NCBI RefSeq assembly: GCF_026230105.1
Contig: NC_079485.1
Span: forward strand, 23,479,572 to 23,543,571
Source: Diorhabda sublineata
Taxonomy: Eukaryota > Arthropoda > Insecta > Coleoptera > Chrysomelidae
Length of the DNA stretch: 64,000 nucleotides
Reading direction: 5' to 3'
The notes beneath the pieces were generated by a model, which did no database searches, was not told the DNA's origin, and saw only the letters and a program-made list of their open reading frames with translations. Below, piece after piece: positions 11,039 through 22,299 of the stretch (position 1 is the first letter of the stretch; the number at the start of each line of letters is the position of its first letter). The position numbers and the translations under genes are program-made.

Positions 11039-12309
11039 GGGTCACTCCGTAATTTGAAGTTATTTTAGAAATTTTATATAACCATAGTTTCCTAACTGAT
11101 TGCTTGAATAAGCAAAAAGTTGTTGTTGGTTTGATGGGCGTTTGAGAAAAAAGGGACCCTCACCTAAATTTCTAAAAAACATTATCAGCATATTTTTTTG
11201 TTTCCTGCGTTTTATCTGTCTGTTGCAAATTATTCTTGTGCCAATGACCATAAATTCTGTAGTTCCGGCACGAATTGTAGCGATTTAAGATGACCGGGGT
11301 CAATGCGAAACGGCATTAAGCATTGGCGTCTCTTCAGTTTGCAACGGTATGGCAGCGGTACGAGTAGATTGACTGGCTCACGCGAAAACATGGTTGAGAA
11401 CCGGACGGTCACGGCAGTTTTCCTTCGAAATCATCTGCAAAAGTTGAGAAATGTTAACATAAGTAAATGGAAAGTTAGGAGCAAACTCCATACTGTTGGA
11501 TTATCTTCTCAATTAGAGCCACTGGACCACCGCTTTCCTGAGAACACCGGATTGCGAGGATGAATGTTGCACGGAGAACAACTTGCTTTGACAATAGTGG
11601 ATTGGAATCGCGTATTGTTTTCCAATTCTTTCTTACGGACTCAGATAGACATGTGAAAATATGGTGACGACGAGGCGAGAGATATGCTCAAGAGTGTATT
11701 GTCGAGCGACTTCCTTTCGGTAGAGGATTAGTTATGGTATACCATACCATATCTTTCGACGCTCGCACGGAGTTAGTCTTTGTAAAGAATAGAACGTTGG
11801 CAACGCACAGGTATCTGACAGAGGCTCTAGAATACCATGTTGTATAATTTATGGTTATTCTTGACGACGACTCAAACTTTATGCATGATAATGCATGGCC
11901 CCTTACTGCTCTGATAGTTACAAAATATCAAATCAAGTAGTTTGCTTGTCTACTTGCAGTCTATAATTGAATCTTATTGAACAAATTTGGGATGAAACGG
12001 GGAGACATTTACGGAGACATGTACTGGTCCCTAGAAATTCTAGAGTTTTGAGAGTGGTTAGGTTAGGTGGTGCATAAATGGGACAGTCTGTGATCCAAAA
12101 TTTAATCCAAATGCATCGTTGTTTGTAAGCGGTTATTACTGCCGGAGGAGGGAATACTCGCTACTGAAGGCCTTAAAATTTGTTTTGTTGTAACGAAAAT
12201 GAAATTGTTCATTTTTATTACTAATCGTGAATTGAAATTATCCATTTTTATTACTTTCAATAAATTTGAACAACAGAAACTTAAATAAACTCAAATTACG
12301 GGGTGACCT
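11039..12309 (+). mobile_element. Complete but inactive Tc1-like transposon
   Basis: The 1271 bp element has inverted repeats beginning GGGTCAC and CCGTAATTTGA on the left, mirrored at 12285-12309, with flanking TA on both sides. The plus strand encodes a Tc1-type transposase. It reads VFLRNHLQKLRNVNISKWKV, RSKLHTVGLSSQ, then VDWNRVLFSNSF where relatives have VLFTDES, so the first catalytic Asp has become Asn. After frameshifts, ECIVERLPFGRG, ARTELVFVKNRTLATHRYLT and FMHDNAWPLTA (second Asp kept) are followed by LNLIEQIWDETGRHLRRH (third acidic residue kept). The 3' untranslated end matches the usual layout. It lies 27 bp from the small mariner at 10364-11011 and directly beside the LINE at 12312. 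Confidence 0.92.
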
Positions 12310-12311
12310 TA

Positions 12312-12730
12312 CAGATCCGGAAGATAAATTGGATAGAGTATACATTCTTGTGGTTGCTGTGAGTTGACTCGGTATAATCCCCTACATCATGACATTTGAC
12401 AAAAAATGTCTATCCTCCAAATATGATTTTAATAATAGGTAAAAATGTCATGGGAGCTTTCTTTTCATTTTGTATAACAATCCTTCGTGCCAAATCTTAT
12501 CAAAGGCTTGGCTGATATGTAGAAACAATGCTCATACAAATGTTTTTCTTTCAAAGGCTTTATTTATATTTTCTACTTCTCTACGGATTTACTCTATCAT
12601 ACCATGTAATTTAGAAAGCCGTATTGTTGATTAGGGATTATTTGTTGGTCTTCCATAATAGGTGTCAATAGAAATAAAAATAGTTTTTGGAGAGTTGAGA
12701 TAAATTGTAGTTTGAATATTTGTATATTGA
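12312..12730 (-). pseudogene. Jockey-like LINE reverse transcriptase fragment
   Basis: The minus strand from about 12720 reads TPIMEDQQIIPNQQYGF, the conserved entry to the RT domain. After a frameshift it reads IRREVENINKAFERKTFV, then ISQAFDKIWHEGLLYKMKR, the motif A region in which relatives have DISQAFDKVWHEGLLYKL. Then FYLLLKSYLEDRHF follows. The FADD box is not included because the fragment stops at the Tc1 edge. The Tc1 may have landed in it, but I could not find a convincing continuation on the other side. Confidence 0.8.
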
Positions 12731-12734
12731 ATAT

Positions 12735-15300
12735 CTGGAAGACTAAATTGGTTAGATTTTTTGTAACATTCCAATTAATAATTTTATTATGAAATTCTTA
12801 GAATATGACATCATTTTTTTCTTATTATCGTTGCTGAAAATATCACAATAATTATTCCTTTGACACAGTTTACATTGTTTCTTTATTTCTAAATACTTTC
12901 GATAGAGGTAAAGTTGGTGAATATATTCTGATTATCAGCTTATGAAAAAAAAAGTTAGGGTTGTTAAAGTTGTTATAAAATTTTTATTGGATACGACCTT
13001 GTGAGATAACATTTGAATGTAGTAGATAGAAGGAATTGGAAGTATTACGACGAAGTAACGGAAACAGTGAAATATTTCAAGTGCGAATACAAAACAAGGT
13101 AAAACTGACTAAAACAGGTGCTGAGAAAATGTGAGAGCTTGGAGAAAATAGCATACTGCTTCCGGTACTTTTAAAATTCTTCTTATTCTAACTGTTTAAG
13201 CAAAACCTAACTAGAGCATTTATTTTGAAATGGCATTGATTGGAGGATCATAATATGTTGTTACTATGTAAAATTTCCCGTGATTTTTCATTTTCAATAT
13301 GCAGTATATTTAAATAAGTATATTAGTCAAGATTTTATAGAATAATCTATATTCATATCTATATGCAAATTTGTACTCAATTTAAAAGGCTGGAAAATCC
13401 CTTTTAAAAATCTTGATAGTCTATTATGGTGACAGGCACGTTACAAACATATTATTTTCTATGTATACAGATTATTTTTCATTTTGAAAATTGTAATTTT
13501 TAATTAGTTTATCCATTAATCAAATCAATGTTCATTATTTTTCACACATTTTTGATTTTATTGTAAATTCTATTGATATCCTAGTTGCACTGGGTGAGCA
13601 ATTGTAAATTAACAACGTTATCGCAAGTTTGATGTAATTGCTTTTTAGATATGATTAATATGTGAGAAAAATAGAGGTGGGCTATTGTTTTTTAATAAGC
13701 GAAAAAAATTGAGTCACATATTTAATATGAGATATTTTGGATGAAAAAAGAGATATCGACATACAGTTTGCACTATTTCAATGTCAATTCAGTTTAATTT
13801 CAAAGATCTACTTAAACTTTTATGCTTTTATTTAAATTCGTTGCTAATTAAATTGCTTAGAATTCATATATTTTGTTTTGCGAAACAACATCAATTTTAT
13901 AAAAATCAACTAAGCAGTATCGGACTCACAGCTATTTTTTTATAAAAATGTTCCAGCTCTCCCCCACGTTTTAATTGAAGAGGTAGACTGAAACTTATGG
14001 AATAAAAAATGCGCCGAATTTGTTGAAAATATCAATCATCTTATATTTTCCGTTTTTAATTTTATATTTTCACATACACTCAGTAGTGCTGGACCTAAAT
14101 TTCTGAAAATAATTTCCATGTGTTTCTCGAAACCACTTTTGTTGTATTTTTTTCCTGAAGCTGTAATATAATTCGTTCCTGGGATATAGGCGTCGATCTT
14201 CCTTAGTTGCTTACTCGGTACACTGCTTTCATGGCCAATTCGATTTGATCAGATGTCAGCAAAACACGCTTAATTCTCATTACAATAAATTTTTCAAATT
14301 TTTGGCGAGAGCGCCTGGAAACTAATAATTTCACGTGTTTGGGAATATTTCTTTCATTCGAAATAGTGTAGGGCAACCAGAATGGTACAGACTAAATTTC
14401 GAATATCTAGATGTTTTTTTTTTAATTTGATAGATTGGATAGAAAAATTTCTAAATACTTTTAACTATCGTCAAAGGAAATTGATAAGATATACTATAAT
14501 TAAAAATTTTTCCAGGCTTTTTTTTAAAGCATTGTTATGTGGCTTTCAAAAGATATATTTAGATGAGGATTAAATTTATGGAAGCATGTTTAAAAGGAGT
14601 GAACAATCACCCTATACATTGTTTTCCTATCTGTTTTCAAATCATTAATATTCCAAACATGTGCTCGTATTTTCATCTGACAAATTTTCAAATGATTGTG
14701 ATGTCCCTCACTCAGAGGTTGTCGGAGCTGCAGTTGAAAAAAGCTATGCCACGCATATAAATCATTTTTGGGAAAAAGGGACAAACGAAAAGTTGTGAAT
14801 TATTACGTCTTCCTTCGACTTGATTGTTTGTATACTGTTGAATGCTCTTCAATCCAATTAAAAAAAATCTGGTTGATTTCCATTGACACAACCTTTATTT
14901 ATTCTCTCTAACACTCTTAACATTATAAAAAATTGTATAATGAATTTATTAATCGTATAATCAATGGCTATTGAGATAATCACATTTCCAATCATTTATA
15001 TCGGTTTAGTTATTGATGGAAACTAGTACGTGTATATCATTCACGAAAATATGCGAGATTCAAAAATATTGTCAAAGAAACATTAGAATATCGTCAGAAT
15101 ACTTCCATGAAAGGGTTATGCATAGAAAATACTCTAATTAACTAGAGTGAGAGATTAAAACTTGTTTCGTTTATTTCATTAAAAAATGATTTTGTCATGA
15201 TATCAATTTGGTATTCAACCTGTATAATATCTAAACTACATAAATATAAATTTTCTAACCTATTATTTACCCTTATTTGAAGTGAATGAACGATTGAGGA
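12735..15300. other. AT-rich intergenic or intronic DNA
   Basis: No confirmed gene in about 2.5 kb. A minus-strand stretch at 14090-14290 (starting MRIKRVLLTSDQIELAMKAV) has a vague helix-turn-helix look but no further support. Open stretches at 14382-14784 are AT-driven and were not recognised. Confidence 0.45.
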
Positions 15301-15304
15301 TATA

Positions 15305-16157
15305 TGAGGTGTTGCTATGAAGTAACGAGACAAACGCTGATACATAAAAAGTTTGCATACGCCAAAGATTAATGATTGTTTAGCGTGCAGCCTACTATTT
15401 CGAATACGATGTGTACCGTATCTGTAGACAAACCAGTGCAGCTGTTGTTGTCTTTTCTATAGGGCCTGTTTTTATGTTTTGTCTTAAAAATGATCCACTT
15501 AAAAATAATGCCACGAATTGATGTTAAATTTCACATAAAACTTGAAAAACTGCAACTGAAACTTGAAATTTATTAAAACAAGTGTGGCAATGACTTTTGT
15601 CGCGTCGACGTGTTTTTAAGTAGTTTAAGCGCTGGAGATGATTCACGTTCGGGTCGTCCTCCAACGTCAATAACGGATGAAAATATCGAAAAAGTCGATG
15701 ATCTTCTTGGATCTGATAGAGCGAATACTGAAATTTCCGAATCTACAGAAATTGATAAAAAATGTCGGAAAATTTTACATGAAAATAATCGTAAATAGTA
15801 TATAAAACTGGTGACTTAAATTCTCACATTTGAACAACAGAATCTCGCAAAATGTTTGTATTGACACTTTGGATGCGATTGAAAATTACATACTAGAAAA
15901 AGAAAAGGTAATAACGTGTGACGAATCAAATCTGTATTGAAAGGAACAATATTTGAGTCTGTTGAAGTTGTGAAATAGAAAGCGGTACGCATCTTGAAGG
16001 AATTGACAGAAAAAAACTTCCTGAACTGTTTCGAACAATGGAAGATTCGTATGTAGCGATCTAGGGTATATGCTGAATGTGATAATAAATAAATAAACAT
16101 GATATCAAAATGAAATGTTTTATATCACCAGTCTCGTTATTCAATAGCCATACCTCG
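15305..16157 (+). mobile_element. Internally deleted mariner element (853 bp) with both ends
   Basis: Imperfect inverted repeats of about 27 bp (left begins TGAGGTGTTGCTATGAA, right mirrors CGAGGTATGGCTATTGAA; both end AACGAGAC) are flanked by TA at 15303-15304 and 16158-16159. The plus strand reads SLSAGDDSRSGRPPTSITDE, then EIDKKCRKILHENNRK, the N-terminal DNA-binding part. After a shift, DAIENYILEKEKVITCDES holds the first catalytic Asp. The middle, with the second and third Asp, is deleted. The tail reads VRILKELTEKNFLNCFEQWK, the usual mariner C-terminus. Stops follow several of these blocks. The element is shorter than the 1.3 kb norm because of the deletion. Confidence 0.92.
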
Positions 16158-16270
16158 TATTTAATCTTTCAATGGCCCACTTGTTCCGCGTAATTTAATA
16201 GCATTTTGGAACCGATGGTGATATTCATACAGAAAACATTTTTTACACTAGCAGTACACCAAAAATCACA

Positions 16271-16358
16271 ATCACACTGTTTGACGCGCGTTTCGATAAC
16301 CGAGTTATCGTTTTCAGAGATGTTACCTTCAGTCTCCTAACGCGCGAAACAGCGTGTC
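16271..16358 (-). ncRNA. Structured palindrome resembling a damaged hammerhead ribozyme
   Basis: On the minus strand, CTGAAAA is followed by a 7-bp stem CGATAAC with loop TCG and GTTATCG, then AAACGCGCGTC. This is the order of the hammerhead core (CUGANGA, stem II, GAAA, stem III, cleavage after UC). Flanking arms CACGCTGTTT and AAACAGTGTG (9 of 10 pairing, plus CGCGCG on both sides) close the structure. Hammerheads with GAAACGCGCGUC are known from Penelope-like and other retroelement ends. The G of CUGANGA is changed to A and the register around GAAA is off by one, so activity is unlikely. It may simply be the end of a decayed retroelement. Confidence 0.4.
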
Positions 16359-16379
16359 AGAATTTCAGTCGCATAGATT

Positions 16380-17030
16380 ATTTATTTTAGAATATCTTTT
16401 GTATAATCAACTTCTTACACAAGAAGGAAATGATTAACGAAATTAGGAGTCATTGTGTCTAAACAGAACATTTAAAAAAAAAGTAGGAATTTAAAGGGGC
16501 CAGATAGACTATTTACTCTATCAGTTTTGGATACTGTTATCTCATTATTTTATATTTTGATACTCATCGACAATTAAAACATACCTGGGTGTTAGATTGA
16601 GTTGTAATGCTATCTCGAATGATTCTTAATAAGTAATATATTGATCCTGATAGAGCTGACAACTTAAGTAAAGCACAACGATAACGCGAAATAACTTTTT
16701 TTGATCGTTTTTTCTTCTTAGAAGATTGGTGGCACAATTTCCTCTTCCCTTTTTGAAGTGTTTAGTACATGAATCTAATGGAAAAACTATTTTCTATTGG
16801 AAATGTCTTGCGCTTCCTAGATTCAGCTTATAAAGTGTAGCCCTATTTGCTTTAATTAACATAGATGGAACAAATTTCTCGAAACTATCGAACGATTTTG
16901 AAAGAAAATTATGTAAATCGATGCTTTTAGTGGTTACTTTCGTGTTCATATAGTCATAGCATGTCGTTGAAATCTGCGTTTGACGGTTCTGTTTATGGCA
17001 GATTTTCATAAATGTTGCCGAAGTAACATG
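16380..17030. other. AT-rich, nothing recognised
   Basis: No supported gene. A minus-strand open stretch at 16794-17009 has no recognisable domain and an AT-driven composition. Confidence 0.45.
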
Positions 17031-17039
17031 CTCATCTAC

Positions 17040-17300
17040 GCAAGTAATTGATTATAGTGCGGGCAGTTAGTGACGCGAGCTTGTAGGTGATACATCACTA
17101 GCATGTGTGTGCGGATATGTATGTGGCCAGCGTATGCATATTCATGTGACGCGACGGTGAGCGTCGGAGGATGTCGTAACGAACCGTCCACTATATTCTC
17201 TATAGTTGGATGTATGCACACACACGCTAAAGAAGATAAGGAGCATTAAACATTGGAAACTATGGAAATATAAATTTTAGTTGCGAGCGTTTGTACGCGG
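17040..17300 (+). promoter_or_regulatory. GC-rich patch with good splice donor, possible 5' exon
   Basis: This stretch is strikingly richer in G, C and CpG than its surroundings, and it holds alternating GTGTGTGCGG and GCGACGG blocks. At 17151-17162 the sequence GCGACG then GTGAGC fits a strong splice donor on the plus strand. No long coding frame accompanies it. It could be a non-coding first exon with promoter, a regulatory patch, or a remnant of an element. The evidence is composition plus one splice motif only. Confidence 0.25.
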
Positions 17301-17865
17301 AGTATTTATATATAATTTAGGAACGGAATAGGGATATAACCAAACAGAGATGGAAATGCATCTAATATGAGGATGAGGTTGTAGGTTTTTTTAGAAAAAA
17401 TAATATTATCCTGACGTTAACACAAACTGAGATGATTTTTTTTAATATATCGAATGATAAATGTTTAAGAATATTTCTTTAGCGGGTTTGAAATTTATTC
17501 CATCATAAAAAGTCCGAAGTTGGACGATTTTTTCAATCAATCCATCAAAAATAACTGAAAAATTTGGAAAACATATTTCTACATAAAAAAGTTTCACCCT
17601 ACCATGTTTATTAATTCTAAGATTGTACGCCTTCACATCGATGGTTGGAGTAAAGGAGGAAATATTTTTTCAAACTCATCACTCATCAAAGATAAAAGAA
17701 TTGAAAAAAAAAACACGTTATATCTTCATTTCAAAGAACAAAAATGCCTAGAAGGCTTTAAAATATGGGCTTGTTAAAGACTGCGTCCGAATTTTTTATG
17801 AAATTTTGATTCAAGGATATAATGTATATGTATAAAAATTGAATAATAACTTAATTTTTATAATT
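17301..17865. other. AT-rich, nothing recognised
   Basis: No gene or repeat recognised. A minus-strand open stretch at 17442-17636 shows no family resemblance. Confidence 0.45.
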
Positions 17866-17869
17866 ATTC

Positions 17870-19012
17870 AGGTATTACTATATGGTATTCTACAAAGTAC
17901 TCTCCCTGAGGTAAGATACACTTCTGCCATCGTCGTTGATAACATTTCTGAAAGTCCTCATTTCTGCTTTGATGGCTCTCACATCTCCTAGTTGTCGTCC
18001 CAAAAACACGATTTTTTATTTTGGAAACAAAAAGACGTCACAAGGGGGTAAAATTGGTGAATAAGCCGGGTCATGGTAATTGAGCTTCGGGCCAAAAAAT
18101 CACGGACAACGAGCGATGTGTGAGCGGGCGCATTGTCGTGTTGAAGGATCCACCTGCCCCCTTCGGGGCACACAAGCTCTGAAACGTCTCAAGACTTACG
18201 TAAGGGAAGGGACAAATTTCTTCTGAACAATGCCATTAGAATTAAAGAAAACAACCAACATTGTCTTCATATTGGATCTTTATTTTCGAGACTTTTCTGC
18301 TCTCGGCTCATCTGCTAGCTTCCATTCCTCTCATTAAGATTTGAGTTCCACATCTAATTCGCGAAACCAGGACTCGTGTCCAAATATGACTCGGTTGAGA
18401 ACGTCCCCTTTTTCCTTTGCTTCCAACCCAACCAATCGTTACAGCACTCAACTCTCTTTGGTTTTTGTTATGGAGTCAAGAGCATCGGTTCGATTTTCGC
18501 ACACAATTTCTTTATTTCAAGTTTTTCTGTCAGAAATTCGTAAATGATTATTTTGGATATCGGCAACTCGTTAGCTATCATTCTGACTGACAAATCTACA
18601 GTCTTTAAGAACACAAGCCCAAATTCGTTGAACATTTTCATCAGAACTAGAAGTCGACGGGCGTCCTGATCGAGAGTCTTGTTTCACTTCTTCCCGGCCT
18701 CCCGGAACCTTTTGAACCACTTGGTTGGTTCCTTCACAGAAGGGTCTCCGTAAATTTGTTTCAAAACTTCAAAGATCTCATAATCGTTCTTGTCTAGCTT
18801 TGCGAGAAACTTGATATTGATGCGCTGTTCCTCAATCACAGAGAGCTTCATGCCGACGGCAGGTGAAAAAAGCAACAAGCAGCCGGACTCTTCTACTTAC
18901 ACGCAGAACGCCCTAACTCGAGCTGAGCGTTAATCGGATTATTTGCAGCAGCAGTGCAACCTGACGACGCCTGCAACCTGTAAAATAAACTTATTATTTA
19001 ACTTTTATACTA
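17870..19012 (-). pseudogene. Mariner transposase pseudogene, nearly full length
   Basis: The minus strand from 18851 reads MKLSVIEEQRINIKFLAKLD, then FEVLKQIYGDPS and WFKRFREAGKK, the mariner N-terminus. After a frameshift, SVRMIANELPISKIIIYEFL, TEKLEIKKLCAK and VECCNDWLGWKQ follow. The first catalytic site reads VIFGHESWF where the family has TGDESWF, so Asp has become His. MKTMLVVFFNSNGIVQKKF and WILQHDNAPAHTSLVV (second Asp kept) lead to HDPAYSPILPPCD (third Asp kept). Stops and frameshifts break the frame at least five times. The ends near 17873 and 19012 (CAGGTATTAC and a mirrored CGAGGTTTATC) may be degenerate inverted repeats. Confidence 0.9.
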
Positions 19013-19019
19013 ATTTTCC

Positions 19020-19505
19020 GGATAAACCTCGTATCATGATCTATAGTTTTAGATATATCTTATGGCGTTGGATGTTATATCTGCTGAAATATGGATGTAA
19101 GTTTGACGATTTGTTGATAAGTTCATCACATTATATATCATAACGTCCTTCAGATTTTAAAAACGGATGAAATGTTTATGTACGATTATTTCGCATTATT
19201 TGTTACAATTATTGAAAATAATCAAAAACCCACTGAATGTGAACCCGATTGAAATTGTAATTGAAAATGCCATGAATAATGTTATATTGTGACAGCACCA
19301 TTATTAACGTGGTCTTTTTGTTTGATAATGACATCGTTTTCGGCAGATGTGACTATTTGTCCTGGGCTGTTGCGTATTGGATAAAATTTGTACCCACTGC
19401 TACTTCAACTTTCATTTTCGATCATGCGTTAGTTACTGCAAATAAATATAGTTTTGGTTCAACATAGAGAATCATTTGATAATGCGGCAGAAAAATAGTA
19501 ATTTT
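19020..19505. other. AT-rich, possible intron
   Basis: No supported gene. It ends in a T-rich tract and AGCAG at 19501-19515, which would be the splice acceptor of the exon described next. Confidence 0.4.
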
Positions 19506-19515
19506 TTTTTAGCAG

Positions 19516-19806
19516 AATATGCATCAAACTAAATATCTCATGATATCCCAAAGCTATTTATCCAGTTGTCATTATCGAGTAATTTATAATATAATTACAA
19601 TATATGCCTACGGTAATATTTTTGTTATCACAGAAACATTGATGTTTTTTATATATTCCGGTATTGTTCTTCTTTTGAATGACATAAGAAAGAAAGAATT
19701 CAATATATTCCATAGTTCTTTGACAATAAATATATTGAAAGATCTTTGTAAAGAATATTCAGACCAATTCACAATTTTCAAGCGTGAGGTATCTAAACTT
19801 TTTAAG
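19516..19806 (+). CDS. Possible membrane-protein exon, chemoreceptor-like
   Basis: A run of T then AGCAG provides a strong splice acceptor directly before an open frame of 97 codons. The frame ends at AAG followed by GTGAAT, a plausible donor, so exon phase is 0 at both sides. The translation has a hydrophobic segment (IFVITETLMFFIYSGIVLLL) and then a charged amphipathic stretch (ILKDLCKEYSDQFTIF). That arrangement resembles an internal exon of an insect gustatory or odorant receptor, which are seven-pass membrane proteins. I found no flanking exons with the diagnostic C-terminal motif, so this may be an isolated relic or a chance open frame. Confidence 0.3.
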
Positions 19807-19829
19807 GTGAATAATGAAAAATGAATAAT

Positions 19830-21425
19830 TTCAATCAGTTGCGTTTTAGTTATTGAATATTTGATAACATTGAATAAATCAAGATGATTGCCAAAAAGAC
19901 CGCCGACCTAAACCTTATGAATATCAGTATATACGTAATCAACTTGGATAAAAAATAAATAAGCCAATTCCTGCAAATTTATCGAAATGAAAACGAAATT
20001 GGAAAAATGATTTTGTGAGAACGGAAGTATTTTTCAAGAAAAAAATATATCTTGTTCTAATCCTCTCAAGTCCCAACAATAAATGATTTTCAATAAGCAT
20101 CTTTTTATTTTTTTGTCCCAAATTATAACATTAAATCCTCAACAATAGAAACACGGAAATATCAACTTAGAATATTGATAAACCAGAGAAAAAAAAACAA
20201 TCTAGAACGATAAGCCACCTAAAATGATTCTGTGTAGTGGAGCATATAAAATTTGCTCATATTGCATTTGGGAATCATTAATAAATCTTGCTTAGTCTGT
20301 TTCGTTCAGACCTGGGGAAAAATATTTTATTCTCACGTTAAACACCGTATAAATGGAATGGTTTTATAGCAATTTCCATAATGGAGCTGACCTAGCGTAA
20401 TAGTTTTCCATTTAATTGCATAAGTTTCAATAGAACAATAGAAGTATAAATGATTATATGAATTATATAAATATAAACAATTGTTACAAAATTATCATTA
20501 CTGGAAACTGCAATGTTTTGAAATTGGATCTCATCTTATTTATTATATTTTGGCGATGTTGTTCAACGAAAGATATGAGTACGGTTTAGAATTTTATTAC
20601 TATTAGAATTGCTGTATTAACCTGGTCTGGTATTCTTTGTTCCAGTATTATGAAATCATATCGGATTAGTGAGAATAGATTCTTGTTTCTCTCCTTCAAA
20701 TTTGCCGATTCTATAAAATTTTGGGCTTAATACTAATTTCATGCATTCCATTTGCCATAATTTTGTACTTGAACCAGTCAATGGTTTTTTAATTTCTCGA
20801 GTTAGAATAAATTGTGAGACATAACCTATAGAGGGTGAGTTATAAGAAACTTCTACCATATGTAAAGTCCCTCAAGAGGGATAGTATTAGGCTATTGGAG
20901 TGTGTCAATTCTTCTTCTTTATTAATTTATTTGTGAAATTGACCATAAATTTTAATTGGCTGCAGTCTTTACATAGCTCTATTGATTTATCAAATTTTCT
21001 TATGATACAGTGTACAACTATCAAGCATTTGACTTGTTATGACCGCCTTTGGAAAAAACAATTTAGAATTTTGTATTGCATATTGTATCCTTCATATTTT
21101 TTTTAAATGCAATAACTGATTTTCAAACTACGTAAATAACCAATAATAACGCTATATGTGATAAATTTGTTACATTTCTATGCAATTTTCAGTGAACGAT
21201 CTTATCAAATATAGATTAACCATAAGGACTTATCACATTAGATATTACTTCAAACAAATGTTATAAATTTTAACTTAGAATAATGACAAACACCAAATAA
21301 TAAGAAACAGTAAGGAGCAACAATTTCAAAACAATAACTAAAATTATGTAGTTAACACGTATAAATAAGAACTGAAAAAATACTATAATTGGAAGAGAAT
21401 AAAAATGGTAAGTAGAATCTCCGAA
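19830..21425. other. AT-rich intergenic or intronic DNA
   Basis: About 1.6 kb without supported genes. A minus-strand open stretch at 20656-20859 (containing LTGSSTKLWQMECMKLVL) was not recognised. A small hairpin GTCTG...CAGAC lies near 20297. Confidence 0.45.
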
Positions 21426-21429
21426 TGAA

Positions 21430-22295
21430 ACCAATCATTCCCTACATATTATTGTTGCAGCATTGTTAATTGCCCTTTCAATATTCCGTGTGTAAATTAG
21501 TTACTTTAATCGTTCCCAAATATGGTAATCAACGGGATTGATATCAGGAGATCTGAAGGTCATGAAATAGGACCTTCATCATATGTTACCATAAACAGTA
21601 TATAGATGTTGTCACGCTTCCAGTAAAATGTGGGGGGATGCCCCATCATGCTGGAAATACATCTCACGGATAGCAACGTTTGCGTTGGTATGCAAATTCT
21701 TCAAAATCTTTTGTAGAAAGTCCAAATAAAAGTTGTCTTAAAGACCATCAGAAAACTGAGGACTTACTAATTTGTCATTTATGACACCACTCCACACGTT
21801 AATTGAAAACCTTAACGGGAAACGACATTCTCGATAAGCATGGGGATTTTCTTCTGCCCACACATGTGAATTACAGGGATCATTTATCCCGTCTCTTGTA
21901 AATCGGGCTTCATCTGTAAATAGTGTCCTGTACAGCGTTGGTCGATGACTGTTAATATATTTACAAAATTTCAACCTATGGATTTCATCTTCAGAATGTA
22001 GTCGCTGAATCATTTGGATGTGATATTAGTACAGATGCCTTTTTTGTAAGACTCTATTATTTTGATTGAGTACCATTAGGTTCCCAACATACTTTTCTAG
22101 TTTTTATTGTAGGATTTATAGTAACAGCATCAATAATGTCATCTTTCTACGCTCCATCCACTTGTGGTTCTGATCTTCCACTAGAAAAAATACCATTTTG
22201 TGGCAAATAATCAAACACTGATTCAAATATTGATTGACCGAAATTTCTACGATTTATTCTGTCCTTAGAGATAATAAAAAGGGACAGTCAAAAAT
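21430..22295 (-). pseudogene. Mariner-like DDE transposase pseudogene
   Basis: Reading minus from about 22260, RRNFGQSIFESVFDYLPQNG and DDIIDAVTINPTIKTRKVCW match the N-terminal helix-turn-helix part of an insect mariner-like family. From 22013 an open frame of 91 codons holds HSEDEIHRLKFCKYI, TLFTDEARFTRDGI (first catalytic Asp), WAEENPHAYR and FSINVWSGVINDK. After a stop, MYFQHDGASPHILLEA carries the second Asp, and FRSPDINPVDYHIWERLK the third acidic position. Several stops make it dead. It is the same broad family as the relic at 5660-6100 but more complete. Confidence 0.87.
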
Positions 22296-22299
22296 TCAT

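Noticed and set aside
14090..14290. Possible pogo-type helix-turn-helix (MRIKRVLLTSDQIELAMKAV)
   Set aside because: Only one short block resembles it; no second motif or transposase core follows.
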